A stretch of 64,000 bases of DNA from Xanthostigma xanthostigma. Taxonomy: Eukaryota; Arthropoda; Insecta; Raphidioptera; Raphidiidae. Made by a program: the position numbers and the translations under genes. The stretch is from positions 6,820,001 to 6,884,000 of the forward strand of contig OY754464.1 of the NCBI GenBank assembly GCA_963575645.1, read 5' to 3'. Below are positions 54,881 through 64,000 of this stretch, piece by piece; positions within the stretch are counted from its first letter, which is position 1, and each line of letters opens with the position of its first letter. Below the pieces are notes generated by a model. The model made no database searches, was not told the DNA's origin, and saw only the letters and a list, made by a program, of their open reading frames with translations.

Positions 54881-55722
54881 TAAGGCTGCTCCACACGAGG
54901 CTAGAAACGCTGCTAGGAGTTCTGCTAGCCGGTAGGTTGGGTACGAAGCTAGAAATGACGTCACTGCGGGCTGCCTTGCTAGCTCAGAAGATAGGTATTA
55001 AAATTAGAACAGGGGCTATTTTCCCTGCTAGATTTGTTGCTAGGTGTGAGCAAGAACCAATCAGAAAGCAGTATCTTCACGTGGGCACTTGAACACCCAC
55101 ATGGCGTCATTCTGCCAGACAACAGACACGTTTTGCTCTGTGTTTATATTCGAACTGTCACTGCGCGCGCACCAGATCTATCCACAAAACACGCTTGAAA
55201 AATAATCTCGTGTGAAGCGAGCACTTAACAGCCATCAAGAAAACCAGCGCTAGAAAACCAGTAGGCAAATCTAGCAAGGAATCTAGCAGCGTTTCGAGCC
55301 TCGTGTGCAGTGGCCTTTAGATTTGCTTACTAGTTTTCTAGCGCTGCTTTTCTTGATTGCTGTTATGTGCTCGCCTCACACGAGACCACTTTTCAAGCTT
55401 GATTTGTGGATAGATCTGGTGCGCGCGCAGTGACAGTTCCAATATAAACACAGAGCAAAACGTGTCTGTTGTGTCTGACTCTGAGCAGAATGACGCAGTG
55501 TTGGTTTGTGGGCGTTAGTTCAAGTGCCCACGTGACAAGATACTGCTTCCCGATTGGTTCTTGCTCATACCTAGCAGCAGATCTAGCAGGGAAAATAGAC
55601 TCTGTTCTAATCTAGCAAGGCAGCCCGCAGTGACGTCATTTCCAGCTTCGTACCCAGCCTACCGGCTAGCAGAACTCCTAGCAGCGTTTCTACTTTCTAG
55701 CGTCCTTGTGCAGCGGCCTTTA
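54881..55722. mobile_element. 842-bp foldback element (family G)
   Basis: Two arms of about 400 bp meet near 55305 (CCTCGTGTGCAGTGGCC). Ends: TAAGGCTGCTCCACACGAGG and the near complement CTTGTGCAGCGGCCTTTA. The arms repeat CTAGCA/TGCTAG words and carry GCACTTGAACACCCAC. The mirror ORFs (54841, 55561) read similar peptides because of the palindrome. Confidence 0.85.
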
Positions 55723-55754
55723 CATTGCTGCATATCAGATGAGGAAATCTAACC

Positions 55755-55806
55755 TATATAAAAGGCACTGCGTGCCACGTTGTTTTAAAATTATTAATCA
55801 GTCAGT
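55755..55806 (+). promoter_or_regulatory. Candidate TATA-type core promoter
   Basis: TATATAAAAGG at 55755-55765 and an arthropod-like initiator TCAGTCAGT at 55798-55806. The spacing (about 45 bp) is longer than usual. An ATG ORF starts 44 bp further on. Confidence 0.3.
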
Positions 55807-55849
55807 TATTTAGAAGCCAGCATAGTTTAATGTCAGAAAACTTAAAATA

Positions 55850-55975
55850 ATGGCATTAGTTTTGTGGTTAAAAATATTGCATTGTATGCAAAGTTTTAAA
55901 AGAGTTCAGCAATCAGTATCTGATGTATTATTCTTTGAATTCCGTTGCCAAACGGAAAAAACGGAACTGTTATAA
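55850..55975 (+). CDS. Possible short ORF downstream of TATA box
   Basis: 41 codons, starting MALVLWLKILHCMQSFKRVQ and ending TELL. The hydrophobic start is weakly signal-peptide-like, and AATCAG|GTA-like donors are absent, so exon structure is unclear. Only the position after a TATA box and initiator favours it. No known product. Confidence 0.2.
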   Translation: MALVLWLKILHCMQSFKRVQQSVSDVLFFEFRCQTEKTELL

Positions 55976-56104
55976 TTTCATGTCCGTCTGTCTGTCTGTA
56001 TGTCACAGTCTTATATCTCTACCATCTTTCCATCGATTCGGACGAAATTTGACAGACAGCTGTCTTATGTGAACCGCCATACAATTGTACAATGAAATTA
56101 AAAA

Positions 56105-56772
56105 TTCCAGCCAATTGGGCGACGGGACCATTCCAACTTCAAAAATGTTGACATTTGATTATAATAAAGAAAATAGAATTTCTGATATCGCGTGAGGTGA
56201 CGCGGGTAATGGCTAGTATTCAATATGATATTTGATATTCGTTGCCATGGTTATACCTACATAATATGTTCCTCGTCATCTAAAAATTAATCAAAGCATG
56301 CCGAACTAGTTTATTTCTGACAGATCCATAAAACCAAAGAGCGCGGGTTGATTGTTTTTTATTTCCAAAATATTTCCGAAACTATAAAGTTTAAAAAAAA
56401 AATTTTTAACGGAGTTTTCTTGAAAAAATAAATAGAATAATAATCCGTTATGAAAAGTATACCATTATTATATAAAGAAAACCACCGTTATAGCATATTT
56501 TACTTCTGCACATGCGCCAATTTTCCCCAAAAACAATAGGGCTCTTCATATTTGCATAACAAAACATCCTCCCAAAATTTGGTTTCAATCCGCTCATCCG
56601 TTTGAGCTGTATCGTGTTCACAGACTAACAGACGCATGGAGTTTTTTCAAAAATATGGTTTTTTGGATTCGGGGGACCTCAAAATGGAAAGATATTGTAA
56701 AATTTTTGAAAAGTAATTTTTGACCTAAACTAGTACCATTCTCTACTGGTGGGTTGGAATGGTAATATTTTG
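56105..56772 (+). repeat. Family C repeat, copy 4, uninterrupted
   Basis: Starts TTCCAGCCAATTGGGCGACG and ends GTGGGTTGGAATGGTA. This is the complete reference for the split copies at 14990 and 16851. Contains ATTCCA-type inverted words near both ends. Confidence 0.75.
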
Positions 56773-56841
56773 TGTTTCAAAAGTATAAAATAATTCAGGT
56801 CCGACTAAGTTAAACAACTAATATCTAACAGAGACTACATG

Positions 56842-57374
56842 CGGTGCCGGATTAAGATTCCTTGATGCCCTAAGGATTTCTTGCCTATGGGCACTCATTT
56901 CTAACAGTAGTCTAAAAAATATTGCCTGTCTCTCTCATGTTAAGTTTATAAAAAAAATCAAATTGTGAATGTAATAAGCTTAAAATTGATAGAAGAAATT
57001 TAAAAAAATAGGATTTTAGAGAAAAAATTGAATTTTACAATAAATTAATGCTTTCATTGAAAATTTGACTGTCTATAAAATCAATCCTTAGGCATTTTTA
57101 TACAATTAATTGAATTTTTTTTTGTCAGGCTCTTAAAAGTGTGATCTACTGATATAAAATTGTCTTCAGAAGTACAGAAATTAAAAAATAAATAATTATT
57201 TATTTTTGAAAATGAAAACGTAATGTTTTTTTTTGAGAGCCTGACAAAAAGAATAAAAAATGTTGACACGATCTGGTGAGGTACTTTTCATTTATGAGTT
57301 GTGATTTTTAGTGCCCCCTGAGACGTGATGCCCTAAGCAATTGCTTATTTTGCTTATAGGTTAATCCAGCACTG
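56842..57374. mobile_element. hAT-type MITE family J
   Basis: TIRs CGGTGCCGGATTAA and TTAATCCAGCACTG. Flanks ACTACATG (56834-56841) and AGTACATG (57375-57382) match at 7 of 8. The partial copy at 32029 has another element nested in it. The minus ORF at 57081-57269 is not a gene. Confidence 0.75.
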
Positions 57375-58870
57375 AGTACATGTTATTTAGATACACTATG
57401 GCAAAAGTCGGAACCAATAAATAAAGTGATATAAGAGATGTATGTTACTCTAGATTATTTCGTTGCCAAATCAAAATCAATCCAGGTGAAGTCGGGCCGG
57501 TAAATCTAGTGGATAACATATATGTTGATAGACATCTTCGTCGATGTGCCGATTTGATGAAGTAATACACTTACTCAGGTAGGTAGACAATCAATTTAAT
57601 CAGCAATCAAGCTGTAATTCTGAGTAATCAGTGCTGACATCACAGAATATAATCCGTTCAAGTTTCAAATTTATATTCACAGTTTTGTTCGCATTATCAA
57701 TGTAGCGTAGAAATGAACCATCGGCTTATTCATATAATTATATCATTAAACTGCCAATATCCATGTCTATACGCTAGGAAAGTATCTTTATCATGCGATC
57801 TTTGCGCCATCTCGTGTTTGATTTTTTAAAATCTGGTTCACTCAAAACTTACAAACACATGTAAACCAGCCTCATTCTTAAGCATAAAATGTCAGTAAAA
57901 AACTACATAAATGATGACTTGCGTTTTTCTCGAAACTATGTTTTCGAAGTCTGTGACCACTGAAATTAAAGATTCACTTGATGGATTGAAATGAAATTTT
58001 TACAGCTTATTGAAGGCATGAAAAACAAGGACTTCATCAAAGGATTTTTGTTTGGGTTGAAAACTTCGGCTTTTATAACAATCTGCCCTTGCGAATTCGG
58101 GTGTAAGCTTTAAGATGCCGCCATTTTATTAATTTTCAAAAAAAAATCTTCGATTCGTCCTAGATTTACTATCAAACTAAAGACTTTTCTTTGTTTTATC
58201 GATTTTGGATGAACCAGCACAAAGTTATGATGGTCACCGCAAAACATTACCTACTTGTGAGAGGGGTCCAACAGATGGCTATAACATTGTCCAATTTTTT
58301 TTTTTTTAATTTAGTGAAGTCGAGTTAAAATATAATTAGCTTTATAAAATAAATTAAATTTTGTCGAAACATTTTTTCTTTATTTTTTCATAGTTCTGAC
58401 TGCCCCTAGCCCCTTAATCAATATAAATAATTCGTTCCCCGGACCAAAATGTTTCTGATTTTCAATAATATAAAAAAAAATCATCAAAATCGGAGCTGTT
58501 TTTGCGAAGTACCTAAAAGGCTTCATTAACGCGACTATATCTAAAATCTCGCTAAAAATATCTGCGGCTAAAAATCTATTGGTTTTTAGGCTATGCGCCC
58601 ATGGACACTTTTTCTTAGAGGCCTTTAAACTATAAAATAAAAACATTTTCGATCAATTTAACCGAGAACCAGATCCCATAAGGTTTGTGCGGAGTCCTTT
58701 CATGGAGTCATCTACACTAATATATCAAACACCCCTATCAATTAACAAATCGACAAAAGAGTTATTTAAATTCAAAACTACTGCAGTATACTCGAGGATT
58801 TTGAGTTCTTAAATCAAGAGCAGTTCGGTGTGAAGAATTTTGAACAGTCGGTACCTTCAGTTCTGTATGT
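57375..58870. other. No gene recognised
   Basis: About 1.5 kb, AT-rich, including TTTTGATGAAAT-style words found in retroelement remnants near 57980. The minus ORF at 58380-58646 shows no domain. Confidence 0.35.
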
Positions 58871-59060
58871 GGGGTATATAAGTAAGCATCAGTAGACTTA
58901 TTGATCAGGACGGCTGCAGTGGGCCAACCGACAACCCTAGTCCGTGGGGCGACGCCGGCGTCCGTTAGTCGGGGGGCGGAGGACCTAGTCCTGTCTCGCT
59001 CTATACATTGCGCGCGCACACGCTCTCTCAAGAGGATTTTTGGAGGAAAGTTGACATTCA
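58871..59060 (+). promoter_or_regulatory. Candidate TATA promoter followed by GC-rich segment
   Basis: GGGGTATATAAGTAAGC places TATATA at 58875. An initiator-like GATCAGGACG lies about 30 bp downstream at 58904, the expected spacing. It is followed by a GC-rich stretch to about 59030 (GCGACGCCGGCGTCCGTTAG, itself a small palindrome). No ORF of note. It might also be a promoter of an unrecognised mobile element. Confidence 0.3.
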
Positions 59061-59221
59061 AGTCTCCACTCCAAAAAAAATGTAACGATAGTCAATTTCC
59101 CGTATTTGTTACGTCATTATACTAACCCAAATAGTGAGCAGGACATGCATTGATATGCTTTAGTTGCGAGATGTCTCCGGCTTCATTCAGTGCCGTGGCC
59201 GTTCCTAGGATAGTCAGCGGT

Positions 59222-59370
59222 CGTACGCAAATATGAATTATTGTCTATCTACTCAATGTGCGGTGAGTGAACGCAACAAAGCGTATCGAAAATATATCTG
59301 CGTCGCTTTCTTCGATGTAATTCCCTGATTTCTCCGATGATGGGATTGGTTGATGTACTTGTATTCAATC
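59222..59370 (-). repeat. Family E repeat, copy 2, partial
   Basis: CTACTCAATGTGCGGTGAGT... to GTACTTGTATTCAATCTGAA, in the same orientation as 59714 and inverted to 54089. Confidence 0.65.
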
Positions 59371-59713
59371 TGAAAATTTTCCTCCCCACATTACTAGAGA
59401 TAATATACATCCTATGTCCATACTGAAGGGCTATTCTAAGTATTTGTAAAAAAAAATCGAAATCGGATGAGTACCTATAGTTTCGGAAATTACCTCCTAC
59501 ATCCAAACTTACAAACATTACCTCTTTATAATTTTAGTACAGATTAGGGTATACAATATCAATATAGGTATTTCAATATCAGCTTATATCAAAAATTTGT
59601 CACCGACTGACCTTCGGTAGTCCGGTCAAAAAGGTTTCACTATTTCCACTTACAACAATGTTAAGGAATGAAATCGTAACAATAACACATATATCTATTA
59701 ATTAACTATATGA
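59371..59713. other. No gene recognised
   Basis: Spacer between two family E copies. Nothing supportable. Confidence 0.35.
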
Positions 59714-60067
59714 ATCTACTCAATGTGCGGTGAGTGAAGGCAACAAAGCGTATCGAAAATATATCTGCGTCTCTTTTTTTGATGTAATTCCCTGATTTCT
59801 CCGATGATAGGATTGGTTGATGTACTTGCATTCAATGTGAATAAAGTACCTCTGTTGTCTTTTTCTATGACGTTAACATGAGCTTACCCAGCTTTTGGCC
59901 CAGGAGGGGGCAAATTAGAAATTTCTTAAGCCGGGTCGCCCGTGCTTGTTTTGCCCTCCTGGATACGCCAGTGCTTACGACTTAAAAAAAGACAGAAGTA
60001 TATGTTTGCACCTTAATAGTTCGATTGCGATTTTATTCCTGTGCTCAGTATAGAATAAAAGTATATG
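59714..60067 (-). repeat. Family E repeat, copy 3
   Basis: Full-length inverted partner of 54089-54456, including the nested CACTGGCGTATCCAG unit (here 59876-59970). Confidence 0.7.
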
Positions 60068-60736
60068 TGTGCAAGATTCAAATTGCCCCGAACTCGTGGG
60101 CAAATAAATCGGCTAGTAAAATGGACAGCGTCGTTTGGAAACAGATGATTTGTTTTTCAGTTAAACTTTTTTGGGTTTTAATGTTTACAAACTTAAAAGC
60201 ACGTTGGAAACTTTTACACAGCAGACAAGACTTTTAATATCTTTCTAAACATACGAAAATAGACTGAGTGTGAAATGACTATAAAACTATGACATTTCTA
60301 ATCGGTTCGATCCGCGAAACTGCTTTCCCCGTTCGTGTCGAATAGTCAGTTTTTCTATACGGTACTTACATATATAACGAAACGGAAGAGTACATCCCAG
60401 GGGTGTAACAAAAAAAAGGCTAACCTAGAGCTCTGTCCGATCTTTTGGGATTCATCTTGATGTGATGGCTGCTTGTATCCCTACGTGAGACGGGAAGTAA
60501 TACAATTTTATTAGCAAATATTTGTTGGGGCGAAAGCACGTTAACTATTTACTCACTCATTGTAATGGCTCTACTGCTGTGGATTATAGACGCTCGACAA
60601 GTGAGATCATTAGCGCCTATATAGGCTACTATTAATCACCAATAGATGTGACGCCATCTTGTAACTTATTTGTGTGAGTAGCTTATTTAGTCTCGTTTTC
60701 ATTTTTATCATTTTTTATCATTCCAACCCACAAGAA
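60068..60736. other. No gene recognised
   Basis: Spacer; ends with ATCATTCCAACCCACAAG, which resembles the terminus of family C at 14990. Confidence 0.35.
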
Positions 60737-61207
60737 AATGACATAACATATGTCCATAGTGACATGACATGATGCCAGAACCGACCTCAAAATTTGATAA
60801 AATTTAATAAAACTTGGAAAGCCCTTTCAAGTTTTATCAAATTTTGAGAAGGGTTCTGGCATTATGTTATGTCACTATGGAAATATGTTATGTCATTATC
60901 AAGTATTCACAGAAATTGTTCGACGTTGTCCCCGTTTTGTCATGGACACAAAGATGCGTGCGTCGTAGCCATGCTTCTGTACATACTTGTAGTAGCGATA
61001 AGGGTCTTCCGCGAATTATTTGGGATACATTTCCGATTCGTGCCATCATTTCTTTACGCGTGTTAACCGGGCTTTTGAATGAATTAAATAAAATTTAATT
61101 AAACTTTTTTAGAGTTTTGTTAAAAAAGTTATTTAAAATATTTATTCGTCTATTTGATTTCTGCACGCTGTTAAAAAAGAAGAATCAACTTAAAAATCAG
61201 TCTGTAT
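60737..61207. mobile_element. Rearranged relative of the 1452 foldback
   Basis: Shares CCATAGTGACATGACATGAT-like and ACCGACCTCAAAATTTGATA-like blocks with 1452-1909, but the inner ends face outward: an inverted repeat occupies 60737-60905 and a single outer end (AGAATCAACTTAAAAATCAG) is at 61180-61205. The two overlapping ORFs are not genes. Confidence 0.6.
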
Positions 61208-61678
61208 AATGTAAACATCTGGGTAACTCTGGAAGCCGGCAGCCTTAAAAAAAGTCGCGCTTTTAATGGTCACCTTAGGCCCGGGCCTAAACGTATGTCC
61301 CAATCCTGCTGTTGTCAAAGCCTTTACTTCTGTGCAGGAATTATTTGAGGTAAAACGTTCATTAGCAGTAGTGATTTAATGGCATTCCAAAGATGTAGGT
61401 TGTTTCTTTAATTGATGGAATAAGTCCAGACTAACGTTACGGTAAATGAGAGTCCATTATCATTAGTTTCCGTGTTGGGTCAGTTAGACGAAACGCTTGG
61501 TTGACTATTCGAGTTAATTACCCGTTTATATCCACCCAACACTCAAATATGTATCGGGTGATTTTTATCTGAATCTGAATATGGTTTCTTAGACTATATC
61601 TGCAAGCAATGCAAATAAATAAAATAGAAATGCACGGGCTGTGATTTACGAATTTTCAGCTTTGTATTTTTTTTTCGC
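61208..61678. other. No gene recognised
   Basis: Mixed-composition spacer. No repeat or ORF supported. Confidence 0.35.
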
Positions 61679-61686
61679 TTGCATTC

Positions 61687-62288
61687 TAGTGATATGTCCA
61701 CATGACTCTTTATTGGGAGCTGGCTCCGTGCGCTCCGCTCACTAAAAAGAGTCGCTCAGAGCGAGTCGTTCAAAGGAGCGACGCTAGACAGTACGCACTA
61801 CACAAGAGTGTAGACTGCAGAGGTGTGAACTGCCATCATGCATGCTCGGGAGTCACGTAGCATTGCACAGCACAATACACACACTCAGCTCTGAGCTCAT
61901 TTTAATATGATTCTGATCTTATATTATTCGCATTTCGGATAAACTATAAAGTGTAATAAAAGCTTAACAATAATAATGTTTATTGTTACAATATTATATC
62001 TTTGTCAACGACGTCAATGTGAATGGTTTAAATCACTGTAAGCTTAGTACTATTACATTTACAGTGTGTCATTCAACTCAGCAAAGATAACTCCGTACGT
62101 GCAAAATTCACTAGTGCCTCTGTGGCCTGTGCTGTGTGCGCTCTGTAAATGTGCGAATGCAACAGTACAGAATAGCTCAGCACAGAGCAATGGCGCTCGG
62201 AGTGGTACATAAAAAAAGAGCGACTCACTCCGCTCCGAGAAAGGAGTCGTTCATTATAAACGACTCGCTCAGGAGCGACACATCACTA
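61687..62288. mobile_element. hAT-type MITE family I, copy 4
   Basis: Ends TAGTGATATGTCC and GACACATCACTA. Flanks TTGCATTC and TTGCATCA match at 6 of 8. Same orientation as copy 2, inverted to copies 1 and 3. Confidence 0.8.
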
Positions 62289-62321
62289 TTGCATCACGAT
62301 TAGTTCCATCTTATTATCTAC

Positions 62322-62545
62322 TAGCTGTAACTCGCGACTTCGTTCGCGTGAAATTTTTGTTTGTTCAGTTCGCAGAGTTTACGAACAGACTTCCCTATTT
62401 TTTTATAGCCCTTATAACATCAGCTATCTGCCAGTGAAAGTCTCGTTAAAATCGGTCCAGTCGTTCCGAAAATCAGTCGGTACAGACAGACAAAAATTTT
62501 AAAAATTGTTTTTTTGTTATAAGTATACTTTTTCAAGCCTTGGAA
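62322..62545 (+). repeat. SINE/LINE-like repeat fragment
   Basis: ACTAGCTGTAACTCGCGACT head, then GTGAAAGTCTCGTTAAAATC and GGTCCAGTCGTTCCG, typical of retroelement-derived repeats. Related to 51399 (head) and to the complement of 48430-48540. Confidence 0.6.
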
Positions 62546-63211
62546 TGTTAATAATTAATAAGTAATAATTTACACCTTGATTTCCTGAAATCTGCGTTAA
62601 AGTGTCTTTAAATATCTAGGAAATTCCGTCTAAAGGTTTGAACAACTGATCGTTTATTCTATAGCTCCAAGCAGCTGGAGACGACTCAGAACTTTTTATT
62701 GTCCCATCAAAATACAGACATAAAATTCTCTAAAGTTTGATTCATAATTCATACGAAATTTCAAGACAGTTACCGTAGATTTTTATTCGACTTTTAAAGA
62801 TAGATTTTATGACGAGATATATCACAGATTCACTGCAATAAAATGAAAATTTTGATTTTGGTTTGCCAATGAAGCACACATTTCGCTAAAGCAAACGAAT
62901 TTCCATTCATAGTATTTATTATTACAAAAAAGCGTCTGCTAACTTCTCTTGCTGCTATTTTATCCTTAGACTATATAGATAAGATAGATTGCTGACTCCT
63001 AACTTTGTTATTGTTGGAGATACGACTTCGGTTGAACGGGTATTTTTTTATAAATTATGTTCAATAAATTAACCTTGTACCAAATTTAAATTTTTTTCAA
63101 AACACCAAGTTTTTTACATTTTTTAAAGCGCCCCAAAGCCAGATGTCCTAACCGCTCAATTGCTGAATCTTAGAATATTAATATGTTGTCAATTTTTAGC
63201 ATTTTATGTTT
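62546..63211. other. No gene recognised
   Basis: AT-rich spacer. Nothing supportable. Confidence 0.35.
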
Positions 63212-63401
63212 TACTAACGGTCCCGCCCGGTTTTATCCGGTTTTAAAAGAACTAATAGGGGGAGGAACATCAGTACGCACCTTCATTTTCGTTTACCGAG
63301 ATTAATGTTGTGTCCAAATTTCATGTAGATCGGAGTTACCGTTCAAAACTTTTTGTCGGACGGACAAATTTTGAGTTATATTTTGCAACATTTTTCATTT
63401 G
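63212..63401 (-). repeat. Family A repeat, head only
   Basis: ACTAACGGTCCCGCCCGG to GCAACATTTTTCATTT, then it stops; the flanking sequence is different. Confidence 0.65.
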
Positions 63402-63524
63402 GACTAAGAGCTGATTACGGAGAAAATGGGTGACTCGGTGCAGAGCTGAAAATTTGCAGAATAATAGGAGATAGTATAAGTAAGTAGGGAAAAAATTGCC
63501 AGAAGGCTAGGCGGAAGATAAAGA

Positions 63525-64000
63525 GCCGCCAGAAGGCGCTAATGTTGCGAAAAATCAGGGCACTTCTGGCAATTTCTATACTTATTCTGTAATTCAAAAC
63601 TAGGTTATATATTTTATATATTATATTATACATTATATAGTTATAAGGGCATACTGAAAATTCAAACATGATATAATAATTACATTCGAGAAATATTCAA
63701 AATTATTAATGACATTTTGATAGAAATAAAATTAAATAAATTAATAAAATTACGTTGTTATAACAACGTAATTTTATTAATGAAAATATATGACGATTAA
63801 TTTTATTTCTATCAAAATGACATTAATAATTTTGAATATTTGTGGAATGTAATTATTATATCATGTTTGAATTTTCAGTATGCCCTTATAACTATATAAT
63901 GTATAATGTATATAATATACAATCTAGTTTTGAATTACAGAATAAGTATAGAAATTGCCAGAAGTGCACTGATTTTTCGCAACATTAGCGCCTTCTGGCG
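63525..64000. mobile_element. Large palindrome running off the window
   Basis: Centred at 63760/63761 on TACGTTGTTATAACAACGTA. The left arm reaches at least CGCCAGAAGGCGCTAATG near 63527. The right arm is still matching at the last base (CATTAGCGCCTTCTGGCG). Arms are at least 236 bp with a few small differences. The left arm boundary itself contains a CGCCAGAAGGCG near-palindrome. The minus ORF at 63415-63669 lies in the arm and is not a gene. Confidence 0.8.

Noticed and set aside
54734..55752. ORFs reading ASYPTYRLAELLAAFL and ASYPAYRLAELLAAFL
   Set aside because: Opposite arms of the same foldback element, not a gene pair.
58762..59125. Overlapping ORFs in the GC-rich tract
   Set aside because: Arg-rich products expected from GC-rich DNA. 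They overlap on opposite strands and no motif was recognised.

Overview
This is AT-rich nuclear DNA from an animal, most likely an insect and probably a lepidopteran. The evidence is spliceosomal exons with GT-AG borders, tRNA-derived SINE-like repeats, hAT and Tc1/mariner-type miniature elements, and Penelope-like retroelements (PLEs). I see no bacterial operons, ribosome binding sites, CRISPR arrays or rRNA. The lepidopteran assignment rests on the general look of the repeats and was not searched.

Very little host coding sequence is present. The only well-supported host gene fragment is two minus-strand exons (13381-13283, then 11773-11601) of a conserved intracellular protein. They join in perfect phase across canonical splice sites. 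Weaker coding candidates lie at 2393-2545 (+), 7543-7812 (-), 39946-40149 (+) and 55850-55975 (+). Everything else is interspersed repeats, many nested in each other.

Layout. 0-11 kb: SINE-like copies, a foldback element, a Tigger/pogo deletion derivative that keeps the transposase C-terminus, and several MITEs. 11-13.4 kb: the two exons with an 876-bp foldback in the intron between them. 13.6-18.1 kb: three copies of one repeat (family C), two of them split by near-identical tRNA-derived insertions (family B). 18-22 kb: a hAT MITE, a family D element and a hairpin carrying a hammerhead-like loop. 22.08-25.22 kb: two 5'-truncated PLE copies joined head to head as an almost perfect 3.1-kb palindrome with a 14-bp target duplication. 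25.35-29.58 kb: 35 copies of a 120-bp satellite, each with two CCGCCATNTT (YY1/Pho-type) motifs and usually one TGACGTCA (CRE-type) palindrome. 30-45 kb: more hAT MITEs, nested MITEs, foldbacks and a remnant of a second PLE lineage. 46.9-47.8 kb: a foldback element enclosing a 46-codon cysteine-rich ORF. 52.4-53.1 kb: another PLE insertion with its own target duplication and a short inverted 5' arm. 54-64 kb: large foldbacks, inverted repeat copies, hAT MITEs and a palindrome running off the window end.

The unifying theme is inverted structure. At least ten long or perfect foldbacks occur in 64 kb, and both TSD-flanked PLE insertions start with an inverted piece of their own 3' end. The most unusual items are the TSD-flanked PLE palindrome, the dense YY1/CRE motif satellite beside it, and the recurring hammerhead-like motifs.
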